Shown: positions 14,996 through 23,258, numbered from the stretch's first letter. The stretch: DNA of 27,332 bases from CAZOAR01 sp964577985 (GCA_964577985.1 CAZOAR010000036.1:1-27332), one strand, 5' to 3'. A program made the numbers and translations. The notes: a model not told the origin generated them from the letters alone.

Positions 14996-16528
14996 ATGAA
15001 AGAGCATGTTCCCTTTCTCGTGATAGCATCTCTGACCATTTCCTTCGCTCTGTCAATCAGCCTGAGCCTTGTTGAGGCTTATGGAGCGGATGATCCTGAA
15101 CCCTGGTATCAGGACAAAGAGGTTATTATCGGCATTCCCGCAGGTTATGATTACTGGCTTTTTCAGGATGATCTTTCGATTATCGATAGTTGGCTGGGCA
15201 TTGAACTGACCGTTGAGGATTCCCTCCTTTTTATTTGTACCTGGGTTTATGAAGAAGACGAAATCGACATGGCAGTGAGGATGAACTGGCAAAACACAGG
15301 CCTTAGTGGAGCCTCGGTAGAGGATGTAGTAACCACCTTTCAGTCTTTTGGCTATTTTGCTGAGCCCGATTATTTGAGTAGGACGTTTCAAAACCAGCCT
15401 GTCAAATCGCTCACACCACCACCCATCCATGGTGATCCGGTAGCCCTGGACCCTTATGCTCGTTTTCAAAACCCCTATGAACTGGGAAGCGGTTTCACCC
15501 AGGTCATTCAGTCCTGGTCACACACAAATGGAACAGAGGAAGTAGTTGTCCAGATAATAGACACCGGAGGATTTTGGTGGCACCCTGAGTTCAATGATCG
15601 ACTCTGGGAAAACGGTGGAGAAGACGCCGATGGAGATGGAAGCACTGTCGAATGCTCTCCTGAAGGTGACTGCTTTTTCGATCCTGGGGATCAAAATGGA
15701 ATTGACGACGATGGAAACGGTGTTGTCGACGACTTTATCGGCTGGGATTTCAAGAACTTCGACAACGATCCCTCCTCCGGTTATTCATGGGGGATGGACC
15801 ATGGTACAGCGGTGGGATCAGTGGCCGGAGCCCGGAGTTACAATGGAACGGGCATGTTGGGAGTAATGCAGGATCCTGTCCGGCTGGAGTTCATCAAGGC
15901 CGGGGCCAGCGGATACATCTGGAACTGGTATGCCATGCAGGCACTGGGTTATGCCATCAATACCAACTTATGGCAGGGGACTCATGTCGTTACCAATATC
16001 TCATGGGGCTCGCATACTGAGGACCTCCTCTTGAAGCATCAATTAGACTGTTTCGTCAGAGAGGGAGGGCTACCCGTATTTGCGGCGGGAAACTTTGGCG
16101 ACCAGAGACAGACTTTCCCGGCTGGATGGCACTTTGGCCCCATTGTAACCGCTTCAGATTCCTCCAACCAGATGGCGCCATGGTCCACTCATGGTGATTG
16201 GGTGTGGCCTGATGGCCTCGCATCGCCCGGCTCGAAAGTAATTGTGATGAGAGCCGACACCGACCCCTGGGGAGATAATCTGAGTGTGTCGTATGAAAGG
16301 TTGGATGGAACCTCTTTCTCCGCGCCTTTGATCGCAGCGGGCGCGGCAAACTTCTGGTCAGTCTATCCCAACATGACTAATGAGGAAGTCAGGCAGGCGG
16401 TTCTCTGGGCGTTTTATCAGCCAGTTGATTATTTGATCAACAATCCCGACCCCTCGGATTATTGGGCTTTTGAAGCATATTACGGCAAGGGAATTTTTAA
16501 TCAGCTTTATCTGGTAACCTACAATTGA
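14996..16528 (+). CDS. Cassette 2: secreted subtilisin-like (S8) serine protease
   Basis: A 510-residue S8 protease with a signal peptide (about residues 1-30) and an N-terminal region of about 150 residues that probably acts as propeptide. The triad is intact: Asp in VVQIIDTGGFWW, His in MDHGTAVGSVAG, oxyanion Asn in VFAAGNFG and Ser in LDGTSFSAPLIAAG. As in its cassette 1 relative, an acidic insert (EDADGDG, DDDGNGVVDD) separates Asp from His and may bind calcium. No sorting tail is present. The ATG at 14996 has AGGAG about nine bases upstream and lies 12 bases after the partner gene, so the pair is an operon. A strong hairpin at 16733-16763 probably ends the transcript. Confidence 0.92.
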   Translation: MKEHVPFLVIASLTISFALSISLSLVEAYGADDPEPWYQDKEVIIGIPAGYDYWLFQDDLSIIDSWLGIELTVEDSLLFICTWVYEEDEIDMAVRMNWQNTGLSGASVEDVVTTFQSFGYFAEPDYLSRTFQNQPVKSLTPPPIHGDPVALDPYARFQNPYELGSGFTQVIQSWSHTNGTEEVVVQIIDTGGFWWHPEFNDRLWENGGEDADGDGSTVECSPEGDCFFDPGDQNGIDDDGNGVVDDFIGWDFKNFDNDPSSGYSWGMDHGTAVGSVAGARSYNGTGMLGVMQDPVRLEFIKAGASGYIWNWYAMQALGYAINTNLWQGTHVVTNISWGSHTEDLLLKHQLDCFVREGGLPVFAAGNFGDQRQTFPAGWHFGPIVTASDSSNQMAPWSTHGDWVWPDGLASPGSKVIVMRADTDPWGDNLSVSYERLDGTSFSAPLIAAGAANFWSVYPNMTNEEVRQAVLWAFYQPVDYLINNPDPSDYWAFEAYYGKGIFNQLYLVTYN

Positions 16529-16564
16529 CACTCGTCCAGCCCTCTCAGCAACCGATCCATCTGG

Positions 16565-16729
16565 ATGAGACTCCACGACCACAACTCGCCGGTGATGATA
16601 CTGACTGCCGCGAGTGACAATGGCATGGATCCTGTGGGATGGCAGCCGGCACTTCAACCGCGCGGGCGTCTGTCAGGCCGCTATGGACACTCCTCGATCG
16701 AAGACTTCAGTCGTCCGGACGTAACTGCC
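16565..16729 (+). pseudogene. Possible remnant of a third subtilase
   Basis: One plus-strand frame reads SPVMILTAASDNG, then GRYGHSSIEDFSRPDVTA. Subtilases of the S8A type often have 'ITVAASD', a small-residue stretch and 'KPDVTAPG' before the active-site Ser. Here the similarity stops before the Pro-Gly, and neither a GTS motif nor other catalytic residues are present. The fragment directly follows the cassette 2 protease gene. The match is short and could be chance, so confidence is low. Confidence 0.2.
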
Positions 16730-16732
16730 AGG

Positions 16733-16763
16733 AGGCCCTGCCCCGCTATACGGGACAGGGCCT
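16733..16763 (+). terminator. Terminator-like hairpin between convergent units
   Basis: AGGCCCTG pairs with CAGGGCCT, and after one mismatch CCCG pairs with CGGG around a five-base loop. ATCTTTCT follows on the plus strand. It stands between the plus-strand subtilase cassette and the minus-strand TPR lipoprotein gene, and it could stop both transcripts. The T tract is weak. Confidence 0.6.
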
Positions 16764-16810
16764 ATCTTTCTGACCCGCGGCATTGTCTGGTGCACAAACT
16801 ACCCTGAAGA

Positions 16811-17887
16811 CTACTCCTGGCCATTCTCAGGGGAGTCGGCCTCGATGGCTATGACCTCCTCCGGCGTTGAAACCACAGGAGATTCAGAAGATACCGCCAC
16901 AGCGCTCCAGCCGGCTATCTCGTCCTTGAAATCGAGGGCAAGGAGCTTGAGGTCGATTGGTTCTACCCATGAATCTTCGACCACGATCTCGACGCGGTTG
17001 AGGTTATTGAGAGCCTTCCCATGCGATCCATCGAGGAGGGTCGCTGACCTGTACGCCTCCTCCGCGGAACGGTAGTGCCTGGTACCTTCGAGTGCCATGC
17101 CAAGGTTGTTCTGAAGGATCGCGACGTCATCTTTCAATTCGACGGCGCGTGCCAGGGGCGGAAGGGCATCCGCGAAACGTCCCTCCTCGATGAAGATCAG
17201 CCCCAGGTTATTCATCGCCCAGTAGTCCTCGTCGTCGATCAGGATCGCGTGACGGTACGCGCCAACAGCCGAATCCACAAGCCCTGACTGACTCAAGGCG
17301 CGGCCCTGCAGACGGTATGCCTCACCCGACTCAGGATCGATTGCGAGTACCTTATCGATCATGGTCAGCGCGTCCTTCGAGCGACCTGCATCAAGGTAGA
17401 CACGACTCAGGTTCAGTTGGCTCTTCACATGACCCGGATCAAGTTCCAGTGCCCGATTGAATGCCTTTTCGGCAACGGCAGGTTCTCCCGCCTTCCAGGC
17501 AGACAGGCCGAGCATGTAGAAGCCCCAGGGGTTCTCGCTCCTGCGTTCGGCGTATTCTGAGAAGAGTTCCACCGCTTCTTCATAATGCCTCTCCTGGTAG
17601 GCGGCTTCGGCCTCCTCATAGGTTACCTCCTTCTGTGCTTCGGGCTGCGTAACCGTCACGACCGTATCCGCTTCCACAGTCTCACCGGTCACGGAAGTCT
17701 CTTCTGTTTCAGGCCGAGGCAACTCCAACCTCGAAACGGGTATACTCTCCCGCCGGGCTCTCACGACAACCCCCGACTCGCCACCCTCACCACCACCACA
17801 CCCCATCACGGTCATGCTCAATGCGAGTATCCCAACAAATGCGATGCCACTGACTGCTTCACCGCTGAACTTGAACGAGTGTAACAT
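16811..17887 (-). CDS. TPR-repeat lipoprotein
   Basis: A 358-residue lipoprotein. A hydrophobic signal ends in VMGC with the lipidated Cys30. A Gly/Glu-rich and acidic linker follows, then about six TPR units (residues about 90-300), e.g. NPWGFYMLGLSAWKAGEPAV, AFNRALELDPG, SQLNLSRVYLDAGR and MNNLGLIFIEEGRF. The C-terminus is acidic. TPR lipoproteins scaffold envelope complexes; the partner here is unknown. The start is ATG 17887 with a GGAGGTG site directly upstream, not the upstream in-frame codon at 18019, which would put 44 residues before the signal. A sigma54-type promoter at 17957-17973 points at this gene, and the neighbouring operon encodes the matching NtrC-type activator. Confidence 0.88.
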   Translation of the reverse strand: MLHSFKFSGEAVSGIAFVGILALSMTVMGCGGGEGGESGVVVRARRESIPVSRLELPRPETEETSVTGETVEADTVVTVTQPEAQKEVTYEEAEAAYQERHYEEAVELFSEYAERRSENPWGFYMLGLSAWKAGEPAVAEKAFNRALELDPGHVKSQLNLSRVYLDAGRSKDALTMIDKVLAIDPESGEAYRLQGRALSQSGLVDSAVGAYRHAILIDDEDYWAMNNLGLIFIEEGRFADALPPLARAVELKDDVAILQNNLGMALEGTRHYRSAEEAYRSATLLDGSHGKALNNLNRVEIVVEDSWVEPIDLKLLALDFKDEIAGWSAVAVSSESPVVSTPEEVIAIEADSPENGQE

Positions 17888-17956
17888 GGTGCACCTCCTT
17901 TTCGGTTCCGGCCCGCCCGGGCCGTCTCTACTGATTAACAGTTCACATCTTCTTAA

Positions 17957-17973
17957 GGCAAAAGGAAGGCCAA
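17957..17973 (-). promoter_or_regulatory. Sigma54 (-24/-12) promoter for the TPR lipoprotein
   Basis: The minus strand reads TTGGCCTTCCTTTTGCC. The invariant GG and GC are exactly ten bases apart, the strict sigma54 spacing, and TTGGC and TTGC match the consensus TTGGCACG-N4-TTGCA. Three positions after TTGGC and the last base deviate. The predicted start is near 17946, leaving a leader of about 58 bases to the ATG at 17887. The gene for an NtrC-type sigma54 activator ends about 150 bases upstream. Confidence 0.65.
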
Positions 17974-18070
17974 ACCTCGGGAAGGTCCTATGCTGTCCAC
18001 TAACTATCAGTGGCGGCACAACTTAAACGATGGGGCCGTGAGCCGGGGAAAACGTTCAGGGAGGGATATT

Positions 18071-18122
18071 GTGTCCATGCAGACACGGGTCAGAAGTATG
18101 GAACGTGTCCAACAGGACACGT
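18071..18122. promoter_or_regulatory. Two palindromes, likely upstream activator sites
   Basis: ACGTGTCCAACAGGACACGT (18103-18122) is a perfect 8-4-8 inverted repeat. GTGTC, six bases, GACAC (18071-18086) repeats its core half-sites. They lie about 125-175 bases upstream of the sigma54 start near 17946, the usual enhancer distance for NtrC-family activators. The right palindrome is five bases past the activator gene's stop codon, so it might instead form a transcript-end hairpin, but it lacks a T tract in that direction. Confidence 0.55.
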
Positions 18123-18126
18123 AAAT

Positions 18127-19479
18127 CTATTTGCGTTTCAGGTTGTGGCGCCGCATGATCTTGAGCAGGCTCGCGTGATCGGCGAGGCCCAGCTCGTTCG
18201 CGGTGCGTGTGATATGCCATTCGTTGCGATCCAGCGCGGAGACAATGATCTGCCGCTCTGACTCCGCCTTCAACTCCTGGAAGGTCCCGGGTCGCCTGGA
18301 ATCGACTTCCATATCCCCCCGCACCTCGGCAGGAACCTGATCCACACGAATCACTTCATCGTCGGTCGCTATAATCATTCGCTCGATAATATTCCTGAGC
18401 TCGCGAACGTTGTTGCGCCTCCATTCATACAACATCAGGGCCTTCACTGCATCCGGATCGAGTTTCTTTCTCCGGACACCGAAACGAGCGCATGTGCTGG
18501 TAAGAAAGTGCTCCGCAAGTGCCGGAATGTCGGATTGGCGGTCACGCAGTGGTGGTACGTGAAGTATATGAACATTCAAACGATAATAGAGATCCTTCCG
18601 GAAGCACCCGGTCTCCAGGTCAGACTCGAGATCACGGTTGGTCGCGGCGACGATCCTCGCGTTTACCCTGATGGAACGCTCACCACCCAGGCGCGTCACC
18701 TGACGCTCCTCCAGAACCCGGAGCAGCTTTGCCTGGGACGCAGGAGGCAATTCACCTATTTCATCGAGAAGGAGTGTACCTCCCCCCGCCATCTCGAAGG
18801 CCCCTTTGTGTGTTCGATTCGCCCCGGTGAACGCCCCGCGTTCGTGACCGAAGAGTTCGCTCTCGATCAGGTTTTCCGGTAGTGCAGCGCTGTTGATCGC
18901 GATGAAGGGCTTCCCCGGATCCGTACCGAGGCGATGAAGCTCGCGAGCGACAAGTTCTTTCCCCGAGCCGCTCTCCCCGACGATCAGGACAGGGCTGGGG
19001 ATGTGCGCCACACGAGCTATCTCCTCTTTCAACCGTCGCAACGCCCCGCTCGACCCGATGATGGGCGTCTCTGTCCCCAGGTCCCTCTTGAGCCGCTCGA
19101 CCTCATTCTCCAGCCTCGAGCGCTCCAGGGCATTCTCAACCTCCTGCGCCACACGTTCCATCGATTCCGTTTTGTCGATGAAACTGGAGGCACCGAGTCG
19201 GATCGCCTGGACACACCGATCATAATCGCCTGTTCCCGTATATACGATTACCGGGACCTTGACACCGCGCTTCTTGAGCGTGCGAAGGACTTCGAAGCCA
19301 TCGATCCCGGGCATTTCCAGATCCAGGATCACACAGTCGACGGCCTCTACTGAAACCAGATCGAGCGCCATGGCTCCCCCCGTTGCGACCATGGTCTCAT
19401 AGCCGCAGACCCGCTTAAGGTCGTAGGCGTACTGCTCCGCCAGGGCCTGGACATCATCCACAATAAGGATCAGTTTCAA
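18127..19479 (-). CDS. NtrC-family sigma54-dependent response regulator
   Basis: A 450-residue activator with the three standard domains. The receiver (about 1-120) has acidic Asp8/Asp9, phospho-acceptor Asp53 (VILDLEMPG), Thr in YTGTGD, and Lys in IDK. The AAA+ domain (about 138-375) has Walker A GESGSGKE, the sigma54-contacting GAFTGA loop (215-220), Walker B GGTLLLDEIGE, and the sensor residues in ATNRDLE and FRKDLYYRLNV. The C-terminal Fis-type helix-turn-helix is NEWHITRTANELGLADHASL. All motifs for sigma54 activation are intact. The start overlaps the kinase stop by four bases (ATGA). The likely target is the next gene, the TPR lipoprotein, through the sigma54 promoter and palindromes between them. 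Confidence 0.95.
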   Translation of the reverse strand: MKLILIVDDVQALAEQYAYDLKRVCGYETMVATGGAMALDLVSVEAVDCVILDLEMPGIDGFEVLRTLKKRGVKVPVIVYTGTGDYDRCVQAIRLGASSFIDKTESMERVAQEVENALERSRLENEVERLKRDLGTETPIIGSSGALRRLKEEIARVAHIPSPVLIVGESGSGKELVARELHRLGTDPGKPFIAINSAALPENLIESELFGHERGAFTGANRTHKGAFEMAGGGTLLLDEIGELPPASQAKLLRVLEERQVTRLGGERSIRVNARIVAATNRDLESDLETGCFRKDLYYRLNVHILHVPPLRDRQSDIPALAEHFLTSTCARFGVRRKKLDPDAVKALMLYEWRRNNVRELRNIIERMIIATDDEVIRVDQVPAEVRGDMEVDSRRPGTFQELKAESERQIIVSALDRNEWHITRTANELGLADHASLLKIMRRHNLKRK

Positions 19480-21245
19480 TTCTCTTCCCCTTCATGACCA
19501 CGAACATTTCTCTTGTCAAGGACGGTCGCATTTCCCACTCCAGGCAGCTCGATGACAAAGCAGCTCCCCTCGCCTTCCTCGCTCTCCAGGTGGATCGTAC
19601 CGTCGATGTCAGTAACGAGTCGTCTGACGATTGAGAGGCCCAGGCCTGTTCCACCGTCCTTTGTCGTATAGAAGTCGTCAAAGACCTTCGACTGCTCCTC
19701 CTCACTCATTCCTCTTCCCGTATCGGCTACGATAATCCGGACTCGTGGTTCCTCGTTATCTTCGTAAACCCAAGCCGTGGATACCGTTACTGTCCCAGGG
19801 CCAGATTCCAGGCTGTCAATAGCGTTGTCTACAAGATTCTCGATTATCCGCCTCAGCGCAAGAGGATCACAGCTAACGACAACGGGGTCTGCCAGGTTCA
19901 TCCGAACGTCGGCCGGAGCAGTGTTACTGAGGTTCTCCACAACACGCTCTATGATATCATTCACATTGCAGGACCTGCGCTCTCCACGAGGAGAGAGCCG
20001 CGCGTAATTGGAGGCGAGGTTCTCCAGGTAGGAGATACTCGAATCCAGAGTCCCCTGCCTCTCGCGAAAAACCTCGGGCAACTCTTTCGGGCTTTCTGCC
20101 GACAGCCTGGTCAGGTGGTGAAACACGTTACGGATCGGTATGAGTCCATTCTTAATATCATGGTTCACCTGTCGAGCCACCTCTCCAAGGGTCGCCCGCC
20201 GTTCGGCGTCCCTGATCCTGTTAGCGCCGGCGCGCAGTCTTTCCGCCATCATCCCGAGAAGGCGGGAAAGGGCTCCAATCTCATCCTTGCGGTCCGTACG
20301 AAAATCGATGTCCAGCCCATCAAGATCAAGACGCGACGTCTTCTCGGCGAGTTCGACCAGAGGGCGGCTGATCCTTGAAGAAAGCCAGCCCGCCAGCAGC
20401 ACAGCGAGGATGCCGGTTACAATCACGGCAATAAGAAACCAGCGATCGATGCTCTCGAGAAGGGCCTGCAGGTCTGTCAGTCGATGAGAAACGCGGATCC
20501 GCGCGCGCGTTTCTTCCCCTCTCTCCGAATCGACAAACGGTACATCGAGCTCACGGACAATCTCCTTGATCGTGGCCGAGTCTTGTGATGGATCGTCGCC
20601 CGGTCCTCCACTTTCTGCATCTGATGTCAGCACTCCCCCGGGATATATCACCGACACGGTAAACTCTCCTTCGCGCGCCAGATGGCTGAGGAAGTGGTAT
20701 CCTACCTCTTCACCCGCGATGATGGTGAATCGCCTCCCCCCCATTTGAAAAGAATCTACACTGGCCAGCGCGAGAAAGGGAGCGTCTGGCGCACGTGCCA
20801 GAACCAGGGCTGTCCCTTCGGGTGTGGAAGCAAGCAGTTTCGGCAGGGTCGGTTCCAGGCGGTCGTATTCATTGCGAAACTGCCCTGAGCTGATGATCCT
20901 CCCTGTCTCATCCTGGAACTGGAGCATGGAGAGCCCGGCAAGCTGCATGGCATTGACGGCGTAGTCGAGCAGGTAGCGCCGCTCTTCCGGGGCCCGATCC
21001 ACCACCGCCCGCCGAAAACGGTTGTCGTCGACGACGGCCGCGCGCAGAGCGGAAAGAGAGTGTGTGATCGTCTGACTCTCATGCGTCAGGTCATCCTCGA
21101 TAACCGCCACAAGCGCTGTCACTCGCGCCTCATACTGTGCCGTGATGCGATCCGTCATCTCGCCCCGGACGAATAGCACGAGCACGATCATTGGAACAAG
21201 CACTGCCGGCAGGAAGGCCACAAGTTGACGGGCACGAAAGGACAT
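19476..21245 (-). CDS. Sensor histidine kinase (NtrB/NtrY-like) with extracytoplasmic sensor
   Basis: A 589-residue membrane kinase. TM1 is at about 8-27 and TM2 (WFLIAVIVTGILAVLLAGWL) at about 270-290, bracketing an extracytoplasmic sensor of about 240 residues with Cache-like alternation. A HAMP linker (to about 345) leads to the H box VNHDIKNGLIPIRN with phospho-acceptor His362. The ATPase domain shows the N box ENLVDNAIDSL, G1 DTGRGM, F box (FDDFYTTK) and G2 GTGLGLSI. All catalytic motifs are intact. It should phosphorylate the overlapping NtrC-type regulator. Its gene lies six bases after that of a solute-binding lipoprotein, so the signal may come from that protein (inference). Confidence 0.93.
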   Translation of the reverse strand: MSFRARQLVAFLPAVLVPMIVLVLFVRGEMTDRITAQYEARVTALVAVIEDDLTHESQTITHSLSALRAAVVDDNRFRRAVVDRAPEERRYLLDYAVNAMQLAGLSMLQFQDETGRIISSGQFRNEYDRLEPTLPKLLASTPEGTALVLARAPDAPFLALASVDSFQMGGRRFTIIAGEEVGYHFLSHLAREGEFTVSVIYPGGVLTSDAESGGPGDDPSQDSATIKEIVRELDVPFVDSERGEETRARIRVSHRLTDLQALLESIDRWFLIAVIVTGILAVLLAGWLSSRISRPLVELAEKTSRLDLDGLDIDFRTDRKDEIGALSRLLGMMAERLRAGANRIRDAERRATLGEVARQVNHDIKNGLIPIRNVFHHLTRLSAESPKELPEVFRERQGTLDSSISYLENLASNYARLSPRGERRSCNVNDIIERVVENLSNTAPADVRMNLADPVVVSCDPLALRRIIENLVDNAIDSLESGPGTVTVSTAWVYEDNEEPRVRIIVADTGRGMSEEEQSKVFDDFYTTKDGGTGLGLSIVRRLVTDIDGTIHLESEEGEGSCFVIELPGVGNATVLDKRNVRGHEGEEN

Positions 21246-21251
21246 GATTGA

Positions 21252-22760
21252 TCACCTCTCCCGAGACATCCCGGTCGCAATGAAGATACTGCCGTTCCAA
21301 TCGATCGACAGTCCAATCCCGCCTTGCCGGGCAATCAGATGGCGGCGCGTATCCACAAGAGGAACGATCACGTCCGAGAGATCGACCCCATCGATCGCCA
21401 GCCACCGAGCCATGTTCAGCAATCTACCCGCCTCAAAACAGGAATCGGTCGTCCGCCGGGGGATAGGAATAACATAGGCAAAATCATCTCCGTTCAGGAG
21501 ACTCGACTCGAGCTCACCGCGGGTTACTCCCGCGGCAATTGCCCTTGAATCACCTCTGATGATACCCGGTATCGCTGAAACGAGTGCCATCACCCCTGAA
21601 GATACTCCTGACTCGATCGTCGTGAGAGCGACTATCCGTTCCGTGAGACCTCTCGCGATCTGGTCCCTGTCGTCATACAAGATCCGGTGCTGACCTGAAA
21701 TCCCGTACGCTCCGATCGGGAGTGGCGGCACCTGATCGACATCCGCAGGGAACTCCCTGCAGGCACGAAGGTCTTCCCACCAGACATGGGATTCATACGT
21801 GCGGGCATCGCCCCTCACAACGTCTCGTGCCCAATCGTCCAGTAGATCCGATGGAAGCTCGCCGACCGTCCCGCCTCTCCGAAGTTCCTGGACACGAGAC
21901 GTCGACAGCAGCACGTAGGTCCTGTCCCAGGGAAGCAAGGCCGTGATGAGATCCTGCCTGCTCTCCGCGTATTCGATCACGGCGGGATCGGCCGTGATCA
22001 TTACATCGACCTGACCATCGAGCAAATCTCTTCTATCGCGCCCGAAGGCATCGACGAACCGGATCATCGGTCCTTCCTTGCCGAATGAAGGTCCAATCGT
22101 TGTTTTCCCGATAGATACACCCTCATTCCATCGTTCCGACATGTCCATCTGATACGGTCCGGTGCCGAGAGGCCATGGAAAGTCAGGGGTCCGTTTCGAC
22201 ACGGCAAAGTCTATCGAGGCTAACATCCGGGGAGCATTACGACACGCATAATTGCAGTAGATGTGCAGGATCCGGTCACCCTCCACGGTCATAGAGTCGA
22301 TACCGGCAGGGAACCCCTCTGAATCAGACAACGCCCGCTCCCAGTTCCGCGCAATGTCACCTGAAGTAACGCGAGTGCCGTCCCAGAATCGGTCCCCTTC
22401 GCGCAGTTCGAATGTCCAGCGTCGACCCCCATCATCACTGCTCCACGACTGAACAAGCCTGGAGTACACTTCGCCGCGGCAATCGATACTGAACAGGGTT
22501 TCGTAAAGATGGGCGAACAGCAGCTGCTCACTCGGATTACGCGCGACCGGGGCATGCCCGGGGTGGACCTCATCGAACAGAGCCACCGTTATGGTGTCCG
22601 CTTTCTCCGCTGTCCCTGTCAGGATAACACATTCCGGTGCCGCGGTAGTGACCGGAGACGTAATCGGCCGTTTCCCGCAGGCAGAAAAACTAAGCAGTAT
22701 CGCGGTGCCAATGGCTAATACGGTAATTGAGGGACGCGTTTCGGGATCGGATTTCATCAT
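21252..22760 (-). CDS. Family 5 solute-binding lipoprotein, probable sensor input
   Basis: A 502-residue lipoprotein with lipobox SFSAC (Cys28). The mature region follows the peptide/nickel-binding (SBP family 5, OppA/DppA-like) layout: ADTITVALFDEVHPGHAP, FAHLYETLFSID, LVQSWSSDDGGRRWTFELRE, FWDGTRVTSGDIARNWERAL, and LGTGPYQM. The C-terminal lobe is divergent. No ABC permease or ATPase gene is nearby; instead a kinase and regulator follow in the same operon. This suggests a ligand receptor feeding the two-component system rather than uptake. ATG 22760 and ATG 22757 are adjacent; AGGA precedes both. A sigma70-like promoter lies at 22867-22896 and a leader hairpin at 22798-22817. Confidence 0.87.
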   Translation of the reverse strand: MMKSDPETRPSITVLAIGTAILLSFSACGKRPITSPVTTAAPECVILTGTAEKADTITVALFDEVHPGHAPVARNPSEQLLFAHLYETLFSIDCRGEVYSRLVQSWSSDDGGRRWTFELREGDRFWDGTRVTSGDIARNWERALSDSEGFPAGIDSMTVEGDRILHIYCNYACRNAPRMLASIDFAVSKRTPDFPWPLGTGPYQMDMSERWNEGVSIGKTTIGPSFGKEGPMIRFVDAFGRDRRDLLDGQVDVMITADPAVIEYAESRQDLITALLPWDRTYVLLSTSRVQELRRGGTVGELPSDLLDDWARDVVRGDARTYESHVWWEDLRACREFPADVDQVPPLPIGAYGISGQHRILYDDRDQIARGLTERIVALTTIESGVSSGVMALVSAIPGIIRGDSRAIAAGVTRGELESSLLNGDDFAYVIPIPRRTTDSCFEAGRLLNMARWLAIDGVDLSDVIVPLVDTRRHLIARQGGIGLSIDWNGSIFIATGMSRER

Positions 22761-22797
22761 TTATCCTGACTCCACAAGATCGAATCGGGCCGCGGGT

Positions 22798-22817
22798 CGA
22801 CAGCAGGATGGCTGTCG
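22798..22817 (-). other. Leader hairpin of the SBP-kinase-regulator operon
   Basis: CGACAGC and GCTGTCG form a perfect seven-base stem around a six-base loop, within the predicted leader between the promoter at 22867-22896 and the ATG at 22760. There is no T tract, so it is not an obvious terminator. It could stabilise the mRNA or serve as an operator. Confidence 0.5.
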
Positions 22818-22866
22818 GTTCCGATCCAGTCGCGAAAGGCCGTGCTGTGTATCGGTCTTTGATGTA

Positions 22867-22896
22867 ATAATATCAGGAGTTGTAAAGAGTTGTCAA
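22867..22896 (-). promoter_or_regulatory. Sigma70-like promoter of the SBP-kinase-regulator operon
   Basis: On the minus strand a perfect TTGACA (-35) is followed after 18 bases by TATTAT (-10, one mismatch to consensus). It points at the lipoprotein gene and predicts a leader of about 100 bases. Confidence 0.65.
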
Positions 22897-22985
22897 TGTA
22901 TATGAGATCCCGGAGTTTCCCCATTCTTTCTGAGCTGTTTACCACTCGAAGAGCACGAGTTGCATCTGAGGTGTTCCGGGTGGTG

Positions 22986-23171
22986 CTTTTCCATGTCTTC
23001 CGGTGATGCGCCTGGGTAATGGGTGATAACGTTGACGACTGGTATATCGAGGTCGGGAAAGAGATCGACCGGCATATGCCGCGCAGAGTAGATGCCGACA
23101 AGGGCCATGAATATAAGCATGAGCAGGATCGCGACAGGATTGCCCACAACCAGTCGAAGCAGCGATCGCAT
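22986..23171 (-). pseudogene. 5' remnant of an RND-family efflux pump (AcrB/CusA type)
   Basis: About 62 residues match the start of RND inner-membrane pumps closely: a first membrane helix (NPVAILLMLIFMALVGIY), then RHMPVDLFPDLDIPVVNVIT and HYPGASPEDME. Real pumps continue for about 1000 more residues. Here the frame turns into unrelated sequence after SPEDMEK and ends soon after. In another frame a short C-terminus-like end (PQMQLVLFEW, stop) follows the break, suggesting that a deletion joined two genes. The ATG overlaps the stop of the gene fragment before it, the normal tight spacing of efflux operons. It is non-functional. Confidence 0.8.
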
Positions 23172-23258
23172 CAGTCCGCCACCCTGTATACCTTGTTGAA
23201 ATCCCGGTAGAAGCGCTCGTACGCACTCCGAACAACTATCTCATCCCCGTCCCTCCGG
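23171..23258 (-). pseudogene. 3' end of an unknown gene upstream of the pump
   Basis: A frame different from the kinase remnant reads VHALRRDGDEIVVRSAYERF, then YRDFNKVYRVAD and TGA, with the TGA overlapping the pump ATG. Such coupling implies that this was the real C-terminus of the gene before the RND pump. In efflux operons that is often the membrane fusion protein or outer-membrane channel, but these 30-odd residues are too few to say which. Its body is lost at the junction near 23250 with the truncated kinase. Confidence 0.5.

Noticed and set aside
22757..23149. 130-residue minus-strand frame over the pump remnant
   Set aside because: It is in a different frame from the recognisable RND start and reads as out-of-frame sequence.
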